A DNA stretch of 14,791 nt from an uncultured Actinomyces sp. (GCA_916719935.1 CAKAPY010000013.1:1-14791), one strand, 5' to 3'. Positions 6,999 to 13,916 are shown, counted from the stretch's first letter. Numbers and translations: made by a program. The notes: a model not told the origin generated them from the letters alone.

Positions 6999-8747
6999 TC
7001 AGGCCACCTCGCTTTCATGTGTACTGTTTTGAGTGTCGTAAAGTTCGCGGTACTCGCCACCCAAGTCAAGGAGTTCCTGGTGAGTGCCGTGCTCCTTGAT
7101 ACGCCCGTCATCCAAAACGATGATTTGATCGGCATGCTGGACTGAAGAAATGCGCTGCGCAACGATGATTGTTGTCGTATCCGGGATTTCCGTTTCGAAA
7201 GCCTGACGGATCAGCGAATCGGTTCGAGTATCAACCGCACTAGTTGAGTCATCAAGGATCAAGATCTTGGGCTTCTTCAGCAAGGCGCGTGCGATGCACA
7301 GACGCTGCTTTTGGCCACCCGAGAGGTTCGACCCGCCCCTTTCAATCATGGTGTCATAGCCATCAGGGAACTGACGGACAAATTCGTCAGCCTGTGAAAG
7401 CTCGCAGGCTCGGATGATTTCTTCATCGGTTGCATCAGGGTTACCCCAACGGAGGTTTTCCTTGATCGTTCCAGAGAAAAGAATATTCTTCTGAAGAACA
7501 ACGGACACTGCATCACGCAGGGGTTCGAGGCGGTAGTCACGCACATCGATCCCGCCAACGGAGACCCTGCCTTCCGTCACGTCATACAGTCGTGGAATCA
7601 ACTGGATGAAGCTGGTCTTACCTGAACCAGTTCCACCGACGACGCCCAGCGTCGAGCCTGCGGGGATATCCAAAGTGATGTTTTCAAGCGCGGGGCGTTC
7701 AGAGTCTTCGCGGTACTTAAAGGTCACGCCTTCAAAGGTGATATCACCGGTGGGCACTTCACGGATTCCATATTCGGGGGAGGTCAATGGAGATTCGTAT
7801 TGAAGTACCTCAGCGATACGGTGTGCGGACTCTGCAGCGATCGTCACCATAACGAAAATAAAGGCCAACATCATCATGGCCGTGAGGATCTGAATACCGT
7901 AAGTGATCAGTGCTGACAGTTGACCGGTGGTCAATTCACTGCCGCCTGAGGCCACAATCATCTGCGCGCCGATGAAGTCGACCAACATGATCGCACCAAA
8001 GATGAAGAACATCATGATGGGGGTATTGAGAGCCATGATCTTCTCAGCAAAGGTGAAGTCTGCTCGTACTTCCTCTGAGCGCTTGGCGAAACGAGTCTTT
8101 TCATACTCTTCGTTGACGAAGGACTTCACAACTCGGATACCTGCGATGTTCTCTTGGACCGAGTTATTCAGAGCATCGTACTTCTTAAAGATTCGCCGGA
8201 ATACCGGGAAAATGAAGATGATGATCCCGAACATGATTGCCGCTAGGAACGGCAGCATGATGAGAAAAATCAGGGACATGTGCCAGTTGATGCGAATTGT
8301 CATGACGATCGAGAAGACGACCATGAGCGGGACGCGGACGGCAACGCGAATAACCATGCCGTAGGCGTTTTGGACGTTGGTCACGTCCGTTGTCATGCGG
8401 GTAACCAGGGAGGATGTCGAGAAACGATCGACGTCTCCGAAAGAGAAGTCCTGAACCTTGAAGAAGAGGTCTTGACGCAGGTGCTTTGCCAACCCCGCTG
8501 CTGCGGTCGCACCGAAGCGGGCGGCGAGGATGCCGAAGAGGAGGGAGAACATCGCCATGACCAGCATAAAAACACCAAGGCGGACAACTGGAGTGAGCGC
8601 ACCACCCTGAAGGTGATCGACCAACGAGGCCATAATCAGTGGGAGGAAGCACTCAAGAATGACCTCTCCCGTGACAAACAGCGGTGTCAGAAGCGAAGCG
8701 CGACGATACTCACGCACACTTCTCAACAAAGTACGAACAGTCGACAT
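6999..8747 (-). CDS. heterodimeric ABC exporter subunit with degenerate ATP site (TMD-NBD)
   Basis: 582 residues from ATG 8747; only a distant G-rich stretch precedes it, so the ribosome binding site is weak. Membrane helices span about 18-310 and the ATPase domain follows. Motifs: Walker A GGTGSGKTS (371-379), Q419, signature LSGGQKQR (475-482), Walker B ILILDD (495-500) with Asp500 where the catalytic Glu is expected, and Gln531 in IVAQRISSV where the switch His is expected. This pattern is that of TM287-, BmrC- or LmrC-type partners in heterodimeric exporters: its own Walker A/B site is degenerate, and its normal LSGGQ completes the partner's working site. The gene is upstream and only one base from the partner gene. 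Confidence 0.92.
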   Translation of the reverse strand: MSTVRTLLRSVREYRRASLLTPLFVTGEVILECFLPLIMASLVDHLQGGALTPVVRLGVFMLVMAMFSLLFGILAARFGATAAAGLAKHLRQDLFFKVQDFSFGDVDRFSTSSLVTRMTTDVTNVQNAYGMVIRVAVRVPLMVVFSIVMTIRINWHMSLIFLIMLPFLAAIMFGIIIFIFPVFRRIFKKYDALNNSVQENIAGIRVVKSFVNEEYEKTRFAKRSEEVRADFTFAEKIMALNTPIMMFFIFGAIMLVDFIGAQMIVASGGSELTTGQLSALITYGIQILTAMMMLAFIFVMVTIAAESAHRIAEVLQYESPLTSPEYGIREVPTGDITFEGVTFKYREDSERPALENITLDIPAGSTLGVVGGTGSGKTSFIQLIPRLYDVTEGRVSVGGIDVRDYRLEPLRDAVSVVLQKNILFSGTIKENLRWGNPDATDEEIIRACELSQADEFVRQFPDGYDTMIERGGSNLSGGQKQRLCIARALLKKPKILILDDSTSAVDTRTDSLIRQAFETEIPDTTTIIVAQRISSVQHADQIIVLDDGRIKEHGTHQELLDLGGEYRELYDTQNSTHESEVA

Positions 8748-8832
8748 CTAGCGCTGGACCCCCGAAAAATTACTGCGTGTAATAGGAAGCTACCCGTAGA
8801 CCTTCAAAGGAATGCATCTTTGCGGCCGGGGT

Positions 8833-8891
8833 AGGCGGATTAATCATATGATGTAGATCATCCCATGTTAGCCGCCTTTCCTAATGGCGGC
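8833..8891 (-). promoter_or_regulatory. mutually exclusive inverted repeats in the exporter leader
   Basis: CCGCCT at 8872-8877 can pair with AGGCGG at 8833-8838, or as GCCGCC (8871-8876) with GGCGGC (8886-8891) around a 9-base loop. Between the first pair lie ATCATATGAT (8843-8852) and GATG/CATC arms. Such alternatives suggest either an operator cluster or a leader that switches structure upstream of the exporter start at 8747. There is no T run to make a classical attenuator. Confidence 0.35.
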
Positions 8892-8948
8892 GATACCATC
8901 TAGGCAATGACGCGATAGGCGAAATCAAAGGCTACACAAGCACAAAGT

Positions 8949-8968
8949 TTCATAGCTGATTCATAGCT
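8949..8968. repeat. TTCATAGCT direct repeat, 11-bp period
   Basis: TTCATAGCT occurs at 8949-8957 and again at 8960-8968, so the copies are 11 bp apart, about one helical turn. That geometry is typical of tandem response-regulator half-sites such as PhoP/PhoB boxes. It lies about 200 bases upstream of the exporter start. Confidence 0.4.
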
Positions 8969-9096
8969 TTAGCCCACATCAAGCACAGATTACGCCCGTA
9001 GATTTTCAGTATCAGACATAGGGGGTCGCAAGGCCCCGTCTCCTTTACCTGTTGAGGGACGCTGTTTAGAACGCATATTGTGTTGATGGGATGCAC

Positions 9097-9121
9097 GTGG
9101 GGCCGGCTTTGCCGGCCCCAC
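9097..9121. terminator. terminator after the molybdate operon
   Basis: GTGGGGCCGGC (9097-9107) pairs perfectly with GCCGGCCCCAC (9111-9121) around a TTT loop, an 11-bp GC-rich stem. It lies 36 bases after the stop of the last minus-strand gene. The T-richer flank (AGTGTTTATA) is on the plus strand, so on the minus strand it relies on stem strength. Confidence 0.65.
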
Positions 9122-9156
9122 AGTGTTTATACAGCCGTACAAAGACCAATAAAGAC

Positions 9157-9786
9157 CTATCCACGCACCTCACTGACGCTTGTAATTACACGTGTTCGGG
9201 GATACATCGAAACTGTAAATTCATCCTCGTAGGCACAGTGCTTTCGAAGCTGTCTGTATGCATGGGTACCCGTGTAGTTCGTGCCGTCAGTGAACTTCAC
9301 ACCAATCTGTTCGCCAGACTCCTTTATCAAGGTGACACGAGTGATAAATATGCGAACCTTTGAGCCTCTCTTTCGCATAACAGTTGAAGTCTCTTCTTTA
9401 TGCGCCACGCAACGCACGCTGAGTTCCTCACTACCCGACACTGCATCTGCCACCACCTGAGCGGATAAGACGGACCCCATCCCAATAAGACCGCAGTCAA
9501 TGGTCACCAGCGCAACACACAACACCTTGGAGATCCGTGGAGACAAGCGACGCCGAGATCCCACCGCACCTTGCACACTACCCTGAGCACAGCGCTTGAT
9601 TACCGGAATCAACATGATCGCAACAGCAATAGGCGTCGCACACACCAGAGCCCAGCTCAGCAAAGCGAAAGACCATAATTTTGGAGACTCCAGGAAGAAG
9701 AGAGGCCCTGCAATCGCAGTGATGATGAAAAGCCACAGGTGGACCGTAGCGTGCCGACTCATTGAACGAAGCGACAGTGTTTTCAC
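9157..9786 (-). CDS. unrecognised three-helix membrane protein in the molybdate operon
   Basis: 209 residues. The GTG start at 9786 is supported by AGGAG five bases upstream; the Met at residue 9 has no site of its own. It begins two bases after the stop of the modBC fusion, so it belongs to the molybdate operon. Three hydrophobic segments are visible (about 15-33, 38-63, 87-112), with a basic loop RRRLSPRISK between the second and third. A soluble C-terminal domain of about 95 residues follows, rich in beta-prone stretches (VRIFITRVTLIKESGEQIGVK) and with Cys126 and Cys184. By the positive-inside rule the C-terminal domain would probably face outward, where the two Cys could form a disulfide. 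I do not recognise a family and assign no function. Confidence 0.7.
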   Translation of the reverse strand: MKTLSLRSMSRHATVHLWLFIITAIAGPLFFLESPKLWSFALLSWALVCATPIAVAIMLIPVIKRCAQGSVQGAVGSRRRLSPRISKVLCVALVTIDCGLIGMGSVLSAQVVADAVSGSEELSVRCVAHKEETSTVMRKRGSKVRIFITRVTLIKESGEQIGVKFTDGTNYTGTHAYRQLRKHCAYEDEFTVSMYPRTRVITSVSEVRG

Positions 9787-9788
9787 TT

Positions 9789-11441
9789 TTACTCCTGTCC
9801 GAGCGCCCTCTCCAATGCACTCAGCCCCATTGCCAACAGCGCCGAATCGCTCTCATCCGCGCGCGATATCGACTGGTTGATCAATTCTCGCCACGGCCCT
9901 TCGCGAAGCAGGCGGCCGCCCTTCAAGACGATGATATGCGCATCAAGTGCAGCTGCATCTTCAATCTGGTGTGTCACCATGATGACAGTTCGCCCAAGGA
10001 ATCGTTGCGCAATCAACTCACGCAGCCCACGTGCGGCCTCGACATCGAGCGCCGCCATCGGTTCATCAAGCAACAAGACCTCGGGAGCGACAACCAGCGC
10101 ACGAGCCAAAGCGGTCCTTTGAGCTTGCCCACCAGACACCTGAGCCGGACGACGCTGCGCAAAAGGCGCCAAACCAACAGAGGCAAGGGCCTCCTGTGCG
10201 CGCACCTCGGCCTCGGCAGGGGAAATACCGGCGCAGCGTAAGGGGAAGGCAACATTAGCAAGCAGGCTCATGTGGGGGAACAAAACGGGCTTCTGCTCTA
10301 AGATTGCAATCTTCGGCTGGCGGCCTGAGACACCATCTGGCCATTCCCAGGTATAGGTCATCTGCGGCGCATCGAGGGCACCAGAAAGCACCGACAAGAG
10401 CGTGCTCTTTCCCGCGCCGTTATGTCCCATCAACGCCGTGACGACACCGCCTTGGCAGGTGAGGTCAACGTTGATATGCCTCTCGGAAAGAGTTCCAGCA
10501 ATCCGTACGCCGGGGACGGGAACGCGTGGAAGCTGGCCATGCGCCTCTCCATCCTTATTCCCGAGGCCGTGGCTAGGCTCAGTAGCCAAGCGCGAGGCCG
10601 TAGGAACTTTCGCCTCGTCAGCGGAGGTCCCACTCAAGAGGCGCGAATACCACCACTGCGAAAAGGCCGAAGCGCCGCCGACCAGGACAAGCGCAACAAA
10701 GACCAAGATGACAGACAGCATCAGGGCCATATCGGTTGACTCTTCGCGCTGAAGATAGATTTCCAAAGGAAGCGTACGGGTCACTCCAGCCAAAGACCCC
10801 GCAAAAGTAATAGTTGCGCCAAACTCCCCCAGTGCACGCGAGAAAGCCAAGGCCGTCGAAGACACCAGAGCTGGGATCATCAGCGGCAGGGTGACAGACC
10901 ACAGTGTTCGAGAAGGCGAGGCTCCCAGCCCACTCGCAACGCGTTCCTCATTGAAACCGCGAGTGCGCAATGCACCTTCAAGTGAAGAAACAAAAAAGGG
11001 TAGTGACACAAAGGTCTGCGCCATAACGACCGCGACCGTCGTGAAAGCAATATTGATGCCGAAGATTTGCAGATAAGCACCGATCAGGCCTCGGCGACCC
11101 CAGGTGATCAAGAGTGCCAAGCCCGCGACAACAGGAGGAAGAACCATGGGCAAAGTGACCATGGAGCGCAGGACTCGCGACCACCATGTATCGCGTGCCC
11201 TGGCACACACCAGCGCTAAAGGAAGCCCGACAATAATGCAGGCAAGGGTCGAGGCAATACAGGTGCGCAGCGAGAGGGCAAGGGCCTGGGAACTCAGTGC
11301 TTGAGAAAATAGATGGGGAAATTGAACCCAATCGATGCGTATGAGAAGCGCAATGAACGGAACAAGAAGAAATAGAACAGCACAGGCTGCGGGGAGTGCG
11401 ATCCAACGCGGGATCCCCGCATACCTGTGCTTGTTCGTCAT
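9789..11441 (-). CDS. modBC: fused molybdate ABC transporter permease and ATPase (ModB-ModC)
   Basis: I choose ATG 11441 (MTNKHRYAGIP), 40 bases after the modA stop; the frame is open further upstream but only inside modA. The 550 residues form two domains. The first is a ModB permease: membrane helices from residue 11 to about 263, with the EAA loop EERVASGLGASPSRTLWSVT (165-184) followed by LPLMIPAL. A 45-residue hydrophilic linker (about 266-312) leads to a ModC ATPase: Walker A GHNGAGKST (339-347), Q383, signature VSGGQAQR (435-442), Walker B VLLLDEPMAALD (455-466), switch His491. The protein ends soon after the ATPase core, so the C-terminal TOBE domain of typical ModC is missing. One gene thus supplies membrane and ATPase parts for the ModA encoded just upstream. 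Confidence 0.9.
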   Translation of the reverse strand: MTNKHRYAGIPRWIALPAACAVLFLLVPFIALLIRIDWVQFPHLFSQALSSQALALSLRTCIASTLACIIVGLPLALVCARARDTWWSRVLRSMVTLPMVLPPVVAGLALLITWGRRGLIGAYLQIFGINIAFTTVAVVMAQTFVSLPFFVSSLEGALRTRGFNEERVASGLGASPSRTLWSVTLPLMIPALVSSTALAFSRALGEFGATITFAGSLAGVTRTLPLEIYLQREESTDMALMLSVILVFVALVLVGGASAFSQWWYSRLLSGTSADEAKVPTASRLATEPSHGLGNKDGEAHGQLPRVPVPGVRIAGTLSERHINVDLTCQGGVVTALMGHNGAGKSTLLSVLSGALDAPQMTYTWEWPDGVSGRQPKIAILEQKPVLFPHMSLLANVAFPLRCAGISPAEAEVRAQEALASVGLAPFAQRRPAQVSGGQAQRTALARALVVAPEVLLLDEPMAALDVEAARGLRELIAQRFLGRTVIMVTHQIEDAAALDAHIIVLKGGRLLREGPWRELINQSISRADESDSALLAMGLSALERALGQE

Positions 11442-11481
11442 GAGATTATTCCGAAAGTACCGTACGTAAAGGAAGGCGATT

Positions 11482-12306
11482 TCAGCCCTTATCCGAGGAA
11501 GTCGGTTCCGAGAAGCCATACTTCTTCAGCACTGCCTGTCCCTTTTCGGAAAGAACGGCATCGATGAACTTCTGCGCGGCTTCCCTGTTCTTCGCAGAAA
11601 GGGTCACAGCGATGGGGTACGAGTTTACAACCTCATTCGCGCGGGGAATTTCAACGATCTCGACCTTATCTCCGGCAGCCTTGGCATCGGTTGCGTAAAC
11701 CAGACCCGCATCTGCTTCGCCGCTCTCAACCTTGGCGCGTACGTCCGTTACCTTCTGTTCTTCAGAAACAGGGTTCAGGGTGACGCCGAGTTTTTCCGCC
11801 AACTGCTTGGTCGCGTTACCGCAAGGGACGCCCTGCGCGCAGACAACGAGCTTCTTGCCATCAAGAGAAGAATCAAGACCGGTGATATTGGCAGGATTTC
11901 CCTTGGGGACAATCAGTGTCAGGACATTAGATGCAAAGGGCTTCGGCGTATCGACGAGCTTCGCATCGGTTGCCTTAGTCATATTCTTCTGGTCCGCAGA
12001 GGCGAAGACATCGGCGGGTGCGCCTTCCTTCATCTGGTCAACCAGGGTGGATGAACCCTGGAAGTTGAAGGTCACCTTGATATTCGGATCACTTTCCTTG
12101 AGGACCGTATCAGCAATCTCGGGGAATGCTTTATTGAGCGAAGCAGCCGCGAAAACGTTGAGTTCGACCGGTGCTGCAGCTTCTGTCGAAGCAGATGCCG
12201 CGGCCGTTGCAGTTTTCTCTGCAGATGCGCCGTTTCCGCCTGAGCAAGCGGCAAGCGCAAGAAGGCTAACCGCGGCTAGAGCGACGATTTCCTTGGAGTA
12301 CTTCAC
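11482..12306 (-). CDS. modA: molybdate-binding lipoprotein ModA
   Basis: I choose GTG 12306 because GGAGG lies six bases upstream and a lipoprotein signal begins directly there: VKYSKEIVAL, a hydrophobic core and LAAC with lipidated Cys21. This gives 274 residues. After an Ala/Ser/Thr tether the ModA signature regions follow: LNVFAAASLNKAF, NFQGSSTLVDQMKEGAPADV with FASAD (the oxyanion-binding loops), VVCAQGVPCGNATKQLAEKL and DVRAKVESGEADAGLVYATD. It binds molybdate or tungstate outside the membrane for the ModB-ModC fusion. Its start overlaps the regulator stop by four bases (GTGA, 12303-12306), so the regulator and transporter are co-transcribed and translationally coupled. Confidence 0.93.
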   Translation of the reverse strand: MKYSKEIVALAAVSLLALAACSGGNGASAEKTATAAASASTEAAAPVELNVFAAASLNKAFPEIADTVLKESDPNIKVTFNFQGSSTLVDQMKEGAPADVFASADQKNMTKATDAKLVDTPKPFASNVLTLIVPKGNPANITGLDSSLDGKKLVVCAQGVPCGNATKQLAEKLGVTLNPVSEEQKVTDVRAKVESGEADAGLVYATDAKAAGDKVEIVEIPRANEVVNSYPIAVTLSAKNREAAQKFIDAVLSEKGQAVLKKYGFSEPTSSDKG

Positions 12307-12719
12307 AGGTTTCCTCCATTTGGCACCTGAAGAGAAACGTTTGTTGCCTTGATTTGAGCCATGGCGATAGAACCCACTTCGATTCCCAACTCGCGGACGC
12401 TTTCGGTCGAAACCAAAGAAACGACACGGTAGGGACCACACTGCAAATCGACTTGGCTCATCACCGGATCGGAGTGAACAGCAATAACCAATCCCTGGAG
12501 GTGGTTACGAACAGACTGAGTGCCCTGCCCAAGAGCAAGCTGATGAACATCAGGTTGGCTATTAATCAAAGCCGCGACCGATGCTCCATCGATACGAAGC
12601 GGTCCTGAGTTCTCAGCGCTTTCTGCACGAGTCACAAGTCCATCATCAAGCCAGCGACGAACGGTGTCATCACTGACGCCAAGGAGAGTCGCCAGAGTCG
12701 AAACTTTGTAATAAGGCAT
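12303..12719 (-). CDS. molybdate-responsive regulator: HTH domain plus Mop/TOBE domain
   Basis: 138 residues. The N-terminus is an excisionase/MerR-like helix-turn-helix (YKVSTLATLLGVSDDTVRRW, 4-23, then a wing LDDGLVTRAE). The C-terminus is a single Mop-type TOBE molybdate-binding domain (about 68-133): SVRNHLQGLVIAVHSDPVMS, then the SxxSxxxLGIxxG stretch STESVRELGIEVG, then AQIKATNVSL. TOBE units bind molybdate as oligomers. The protein is therefore a compact ModE analogue, probably sensing cytoplasmic molybdate and controlling its own operon. There is no Shine-Dalgarno sequence before ATG 12719; a -10 hexamer ends six bases upstream, so the mRNA is probably leaderless. Confidence 0.87.
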   Translation of the reverse strand: MPYYKVSTLATLLGVSDDTVRRWLDDGLVTRAESAENSGPLRIDGASVAALINSQPDVHQLALGQGTQSVRNHLQGLVIAVHSDPVMSQVDLQCGPYRVVSLVSTESVRELGIEVGSIAMAQIKATNVSLQVPNGGNL

Positions 12720-12725
12720 GAATTA

Positions 12726-12754
12726 ATTTTAACGGATTTTGCCGTTTTTTGTAA
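12726..12754 (-). promoter_or_regulatory. probable leaderless promoter of the molybdate operon
   Basis: On the minus strand, TTACAA (12754-12749) and TAAAAT (12731-12726) are separated by exactly 17 bp. The -10 ends six bases before ATG 12719, which puts the expected transcription start on the A of the start codon. With no ribosome binding site, this fits a leaderless transcript, common in actinobacteria. The -35 match is only 3 of 6. Confidence 0.55.
12731..12746. promoter_or_regulatory. candidate operator AACGG-N6-CCGTT
   Basis: The inverted repeat AACGGATTTTGCCGTT has 5-bp arms and a 6-bp AT-rich centre. It fills most of the spacer between the -35 and -10 of the molybdate operon promoter, where a bound protein would block transcription. 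Autoregulation by the HTH-Mop protein encoded just downstream is the simplest reading, and is inference. Confidence 0.5.
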
Positions 12755-12809
12755 TTAATCGACAAAAATATGCAAATTTCTCCGCAGACGCGGCAAGTCA
12801 TCGAATAGA

Positions 12810-13520
12810 TTATTCGCCCGAGGCCTTTCGTACCGGGATATCCTCAAAGAAAACCTGGCAACCACAACTATTGCCGAAGGGCACCAGAGTCATACTCATG
12901 CCACCATCACTGAGCTCTTCAACAATCTGCCGAATCGCGGCACCGTGCATCCGACACACAATGCCTTGGATCTTATCGTTGCCAATATTGAGGTAGGGGC
13001 AGGATTGGATGGACAGACCGCCATCTTCTGCATTTAACGCACGGAAACCGCGCGTTGAAAGGAAAACTCGAAGAAGCGAAAGCAGGGCTTCCTCGTCATC
13101 ACGGGCGGCATCAAGCGCACCGGAAGAGCGGATGAGATCAACGTACTGTTGCCCCCAATTCCGCCCCATGATGTCAGCGAGCTGTTCGCCGCCGTCCGAA
13201 GTTTGAGCCATTGCCGAGGCCGCGGCAAGAAGAAGTTCCGAAGACTGACGTTGAAGACGCGCTGCATCCCCAATGACCGCGATCTCGTAGTACATCGCGG
13301 GGCGGCCTCGTCCTTCGGGATTGTGAGTTCGACGTACAACTAAGCCCTGTTCAACAAGGGGGACAAGAGTCTCACGAACCGAGTTCTTATGAATTCCCAA
13401 ACGATCTGCGATTTCAACAACGGTTGCTTCGCGACCAATATCGGTAAGGGTGTGCAGAACCTTACGCTGCGCCGGGGACGCGGTCGCCAACTGGGTGATC
13501 ATGTATTCGATGCCGTTCAA
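12810..13520 (-). CDS. winged-helix regulator with C-terminal cysteine cluster (SufR/ArnR-like)
   Basis: 236 residues. The TTG start at 13520 is chosen because AAGGGG lies six bases upstream; the later ATG at 13502 has no site. A winged helix occupies residues 15-80, with recognition helix IHKNSVRETLVPLVEQGLV and wing RRTHNPEGRGRPAMYYE. The C-terminal half holds Cys174 (SCPYLN), Cys189 (IVCRMHGAAI), Cys219 and Cys221 (NSCGC). This arrangement (CP..., C..H..., C-x-C) is that of COG2345 regulators such as SufR, which bind an iron-sulfur cluster. In Corynebacterium glutamicum the Fe-S, NO-responsive nitrate reductase repressor ArnR is encoded directly downstream of narKGHJI. Here the gene also follows narI, with only a SemiSWEET gene between, so an ArnR-like role is attractive but unproved. 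Confidence 0.8.
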   Translation of the reverse strand: MNGIEYMITQLATASPAQRKVLHTLTDIGREATVVEIADRLGIHKNSVRETLVPLVEQGLVVRRTHNPEGRGRPAMYYEIAVIGDAARLQRQSSELLLAAASAMAQTSDGGEQLADIMGRNWGQQYVDLIRSSGALDAARDDEEALLSLLRVFLSTRGFRALNAEDGGLSIQSCPYLNIGNDKIQGIVCRMHGAAIRQIVEELSDGGMSMTLVPFGNSCGCQVFFEDIPVRKASGE

Positions 13521-13569
13521 TCTCTACCCCTTTTCCATAAACAGTCATAAAGTTTGTCAGAATAAGCTT

Positions 13570-13588
13570 TGTAAGTGTATAAATTACA
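13570..13588. promoter_or_regulatory. TGTAA-N9-TTACA inverted repeat upstream of the Cys-rich regulator
   Basis: TGTAA (13570-13574) and TTACA (13584-13588) form a 19-bp dyad centred about 60 bases upstream of the TTG start at 13520. Size and position fit a dimeric regulator's operator, possibly autoregulatory. No strong -35/-10 pair could be fixed around it. Confidence 0.35.
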
Positions 13589-13625
13589 TTTCTACAGAAC
13601 TAAACTATTCCCCTGTTTAAAATAA

Positions 13626-13651
13626 ATTGATTCATATTTTATAAAATCAAT
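13626..13651. repeat. ATTGATT-N12-AATCAAT inverted repeat with inner palindrome
   Basis: Seven-base arms ATTGATT (13626-13632) and AATCAAT (13645-13651) enclose and overlap the perfect 12-bp palindrome ATTTTATAAAAT (13636-13647). The arms contain TTGAT/ATCAA half-sites like FNR/CRP boxes, but the spacer is too long for a standard FNR site. In DNA this AT-rich, some palindromes arise by chance. Confidence 0.3.
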
Positions 13652-13845
13652 ATGTATATATAGTTCCGAAAACAGAAGATATTGCATTGTTTTTACTTTA
13701 ATTGAAAGCTATTCTTGTCAAACCAGGTTTTACGAAAAGTCTTATTTGTGCCACATTTGTACCAAATTGAACTTTAGTCTATTTGTATATGAAATCTAAT
13801 TTAGTTAATTTAGATTTAAATTCGGTATATATATTGTTGAATATA

Positions 13846-13857
13846 GTTCGCCCGAAC
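13846..13857. repeat. GTTCG-CC-CGAAC palindrome
   Basis: A 12-bp inverted repeat that stands out as a GC-containing island inside AT-rich DNA, 30 bases from the SemiSWEET terminator. It may be an operator. Its half-site order is the reverse of the actinobacterial LexA box. Confidence 0.3.
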
Positions 13858-13885
13858 AAATAGAATGCTTGCAATCGGCAGAAAT

Positions 13886-13916
13886 AACCGGCAACTATTT
13901 TATGAAGCTGCTGGTT
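13886..13916. terminator. terminator of the SemiSWEET gene, apparently bidirectional
   Basis: AACCGGCAACT (13886-13896) pairs with AGCTGCTGGTT (13906-13916) around a 9-base AT loop, with one mismatch and one G-T pair. A T-rich run follows on the plus strand; the minus strand has the matching A-rich lead-in and ATTTC afterwards. It lies 15 bases beyond the SemiSWEET stop. Confidence 0.65.

Larger units (their letters stand above)
8748..9156. other. 409-base intergenic region with regulatory structure but no gene
   Basis: I find no convincing coding sequence here. The region must hold the minus-strand promoter of the exporter pair. It contains competing GGCGG/CCGCC inverted repeats (8833-8891), a TTCATAGCT direct repeat (8949-8968), a GGGG/CCCC hairpin (9021-9036) and a strong hairpin (9097-9121) ending the molybdate operon. 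No clean -35/-10 pair stands out. Confidence 0.6.

Noticed and set aside
7000..7162. Upstream extension of the 4952-6997 exporter subunit to 7162
   Set aside because: The extra 55 residues overlap the end of the neighbouring exporter gene; ATG 6997 has a good ribosome binding site and begins directly after its stop.
8988..9020. Tiny minus-strand frame MSDTENLRA as a leader peptide of the exporter
   Set aside because: The nearest AAAGGAG is about 20 bases from the ATG, too far, and a nine-codon frame arises easily by chance.
11442..11519. Upstream extension of modBC into modA
   Set aside because: ATG 11519 lies inside modA, while ATG 11441 gives a normal ModB N-terminus.
12307..12441. Upstream extension of modA to 12441
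   Set aside because: It would lie inside the HTH-Mop regulator and hide the lipoprotein signal; GTG 12306 has a strong ribosome binding site.
12782..12816. Two short hairpins (CCGC/GCGG and CGAATA/TATTCG) as the terminator of the Cys-rich regulator
   Set aside because: Stems are only 4 and 6 bp, with no adjacent T run; too weak to call.
13846..13857. LexA (SOS) box
   Set aside because: The actinobacterial box has CGAAC before GTTCG; here the half-sites are in the opposite order with a 2-bp spacer.
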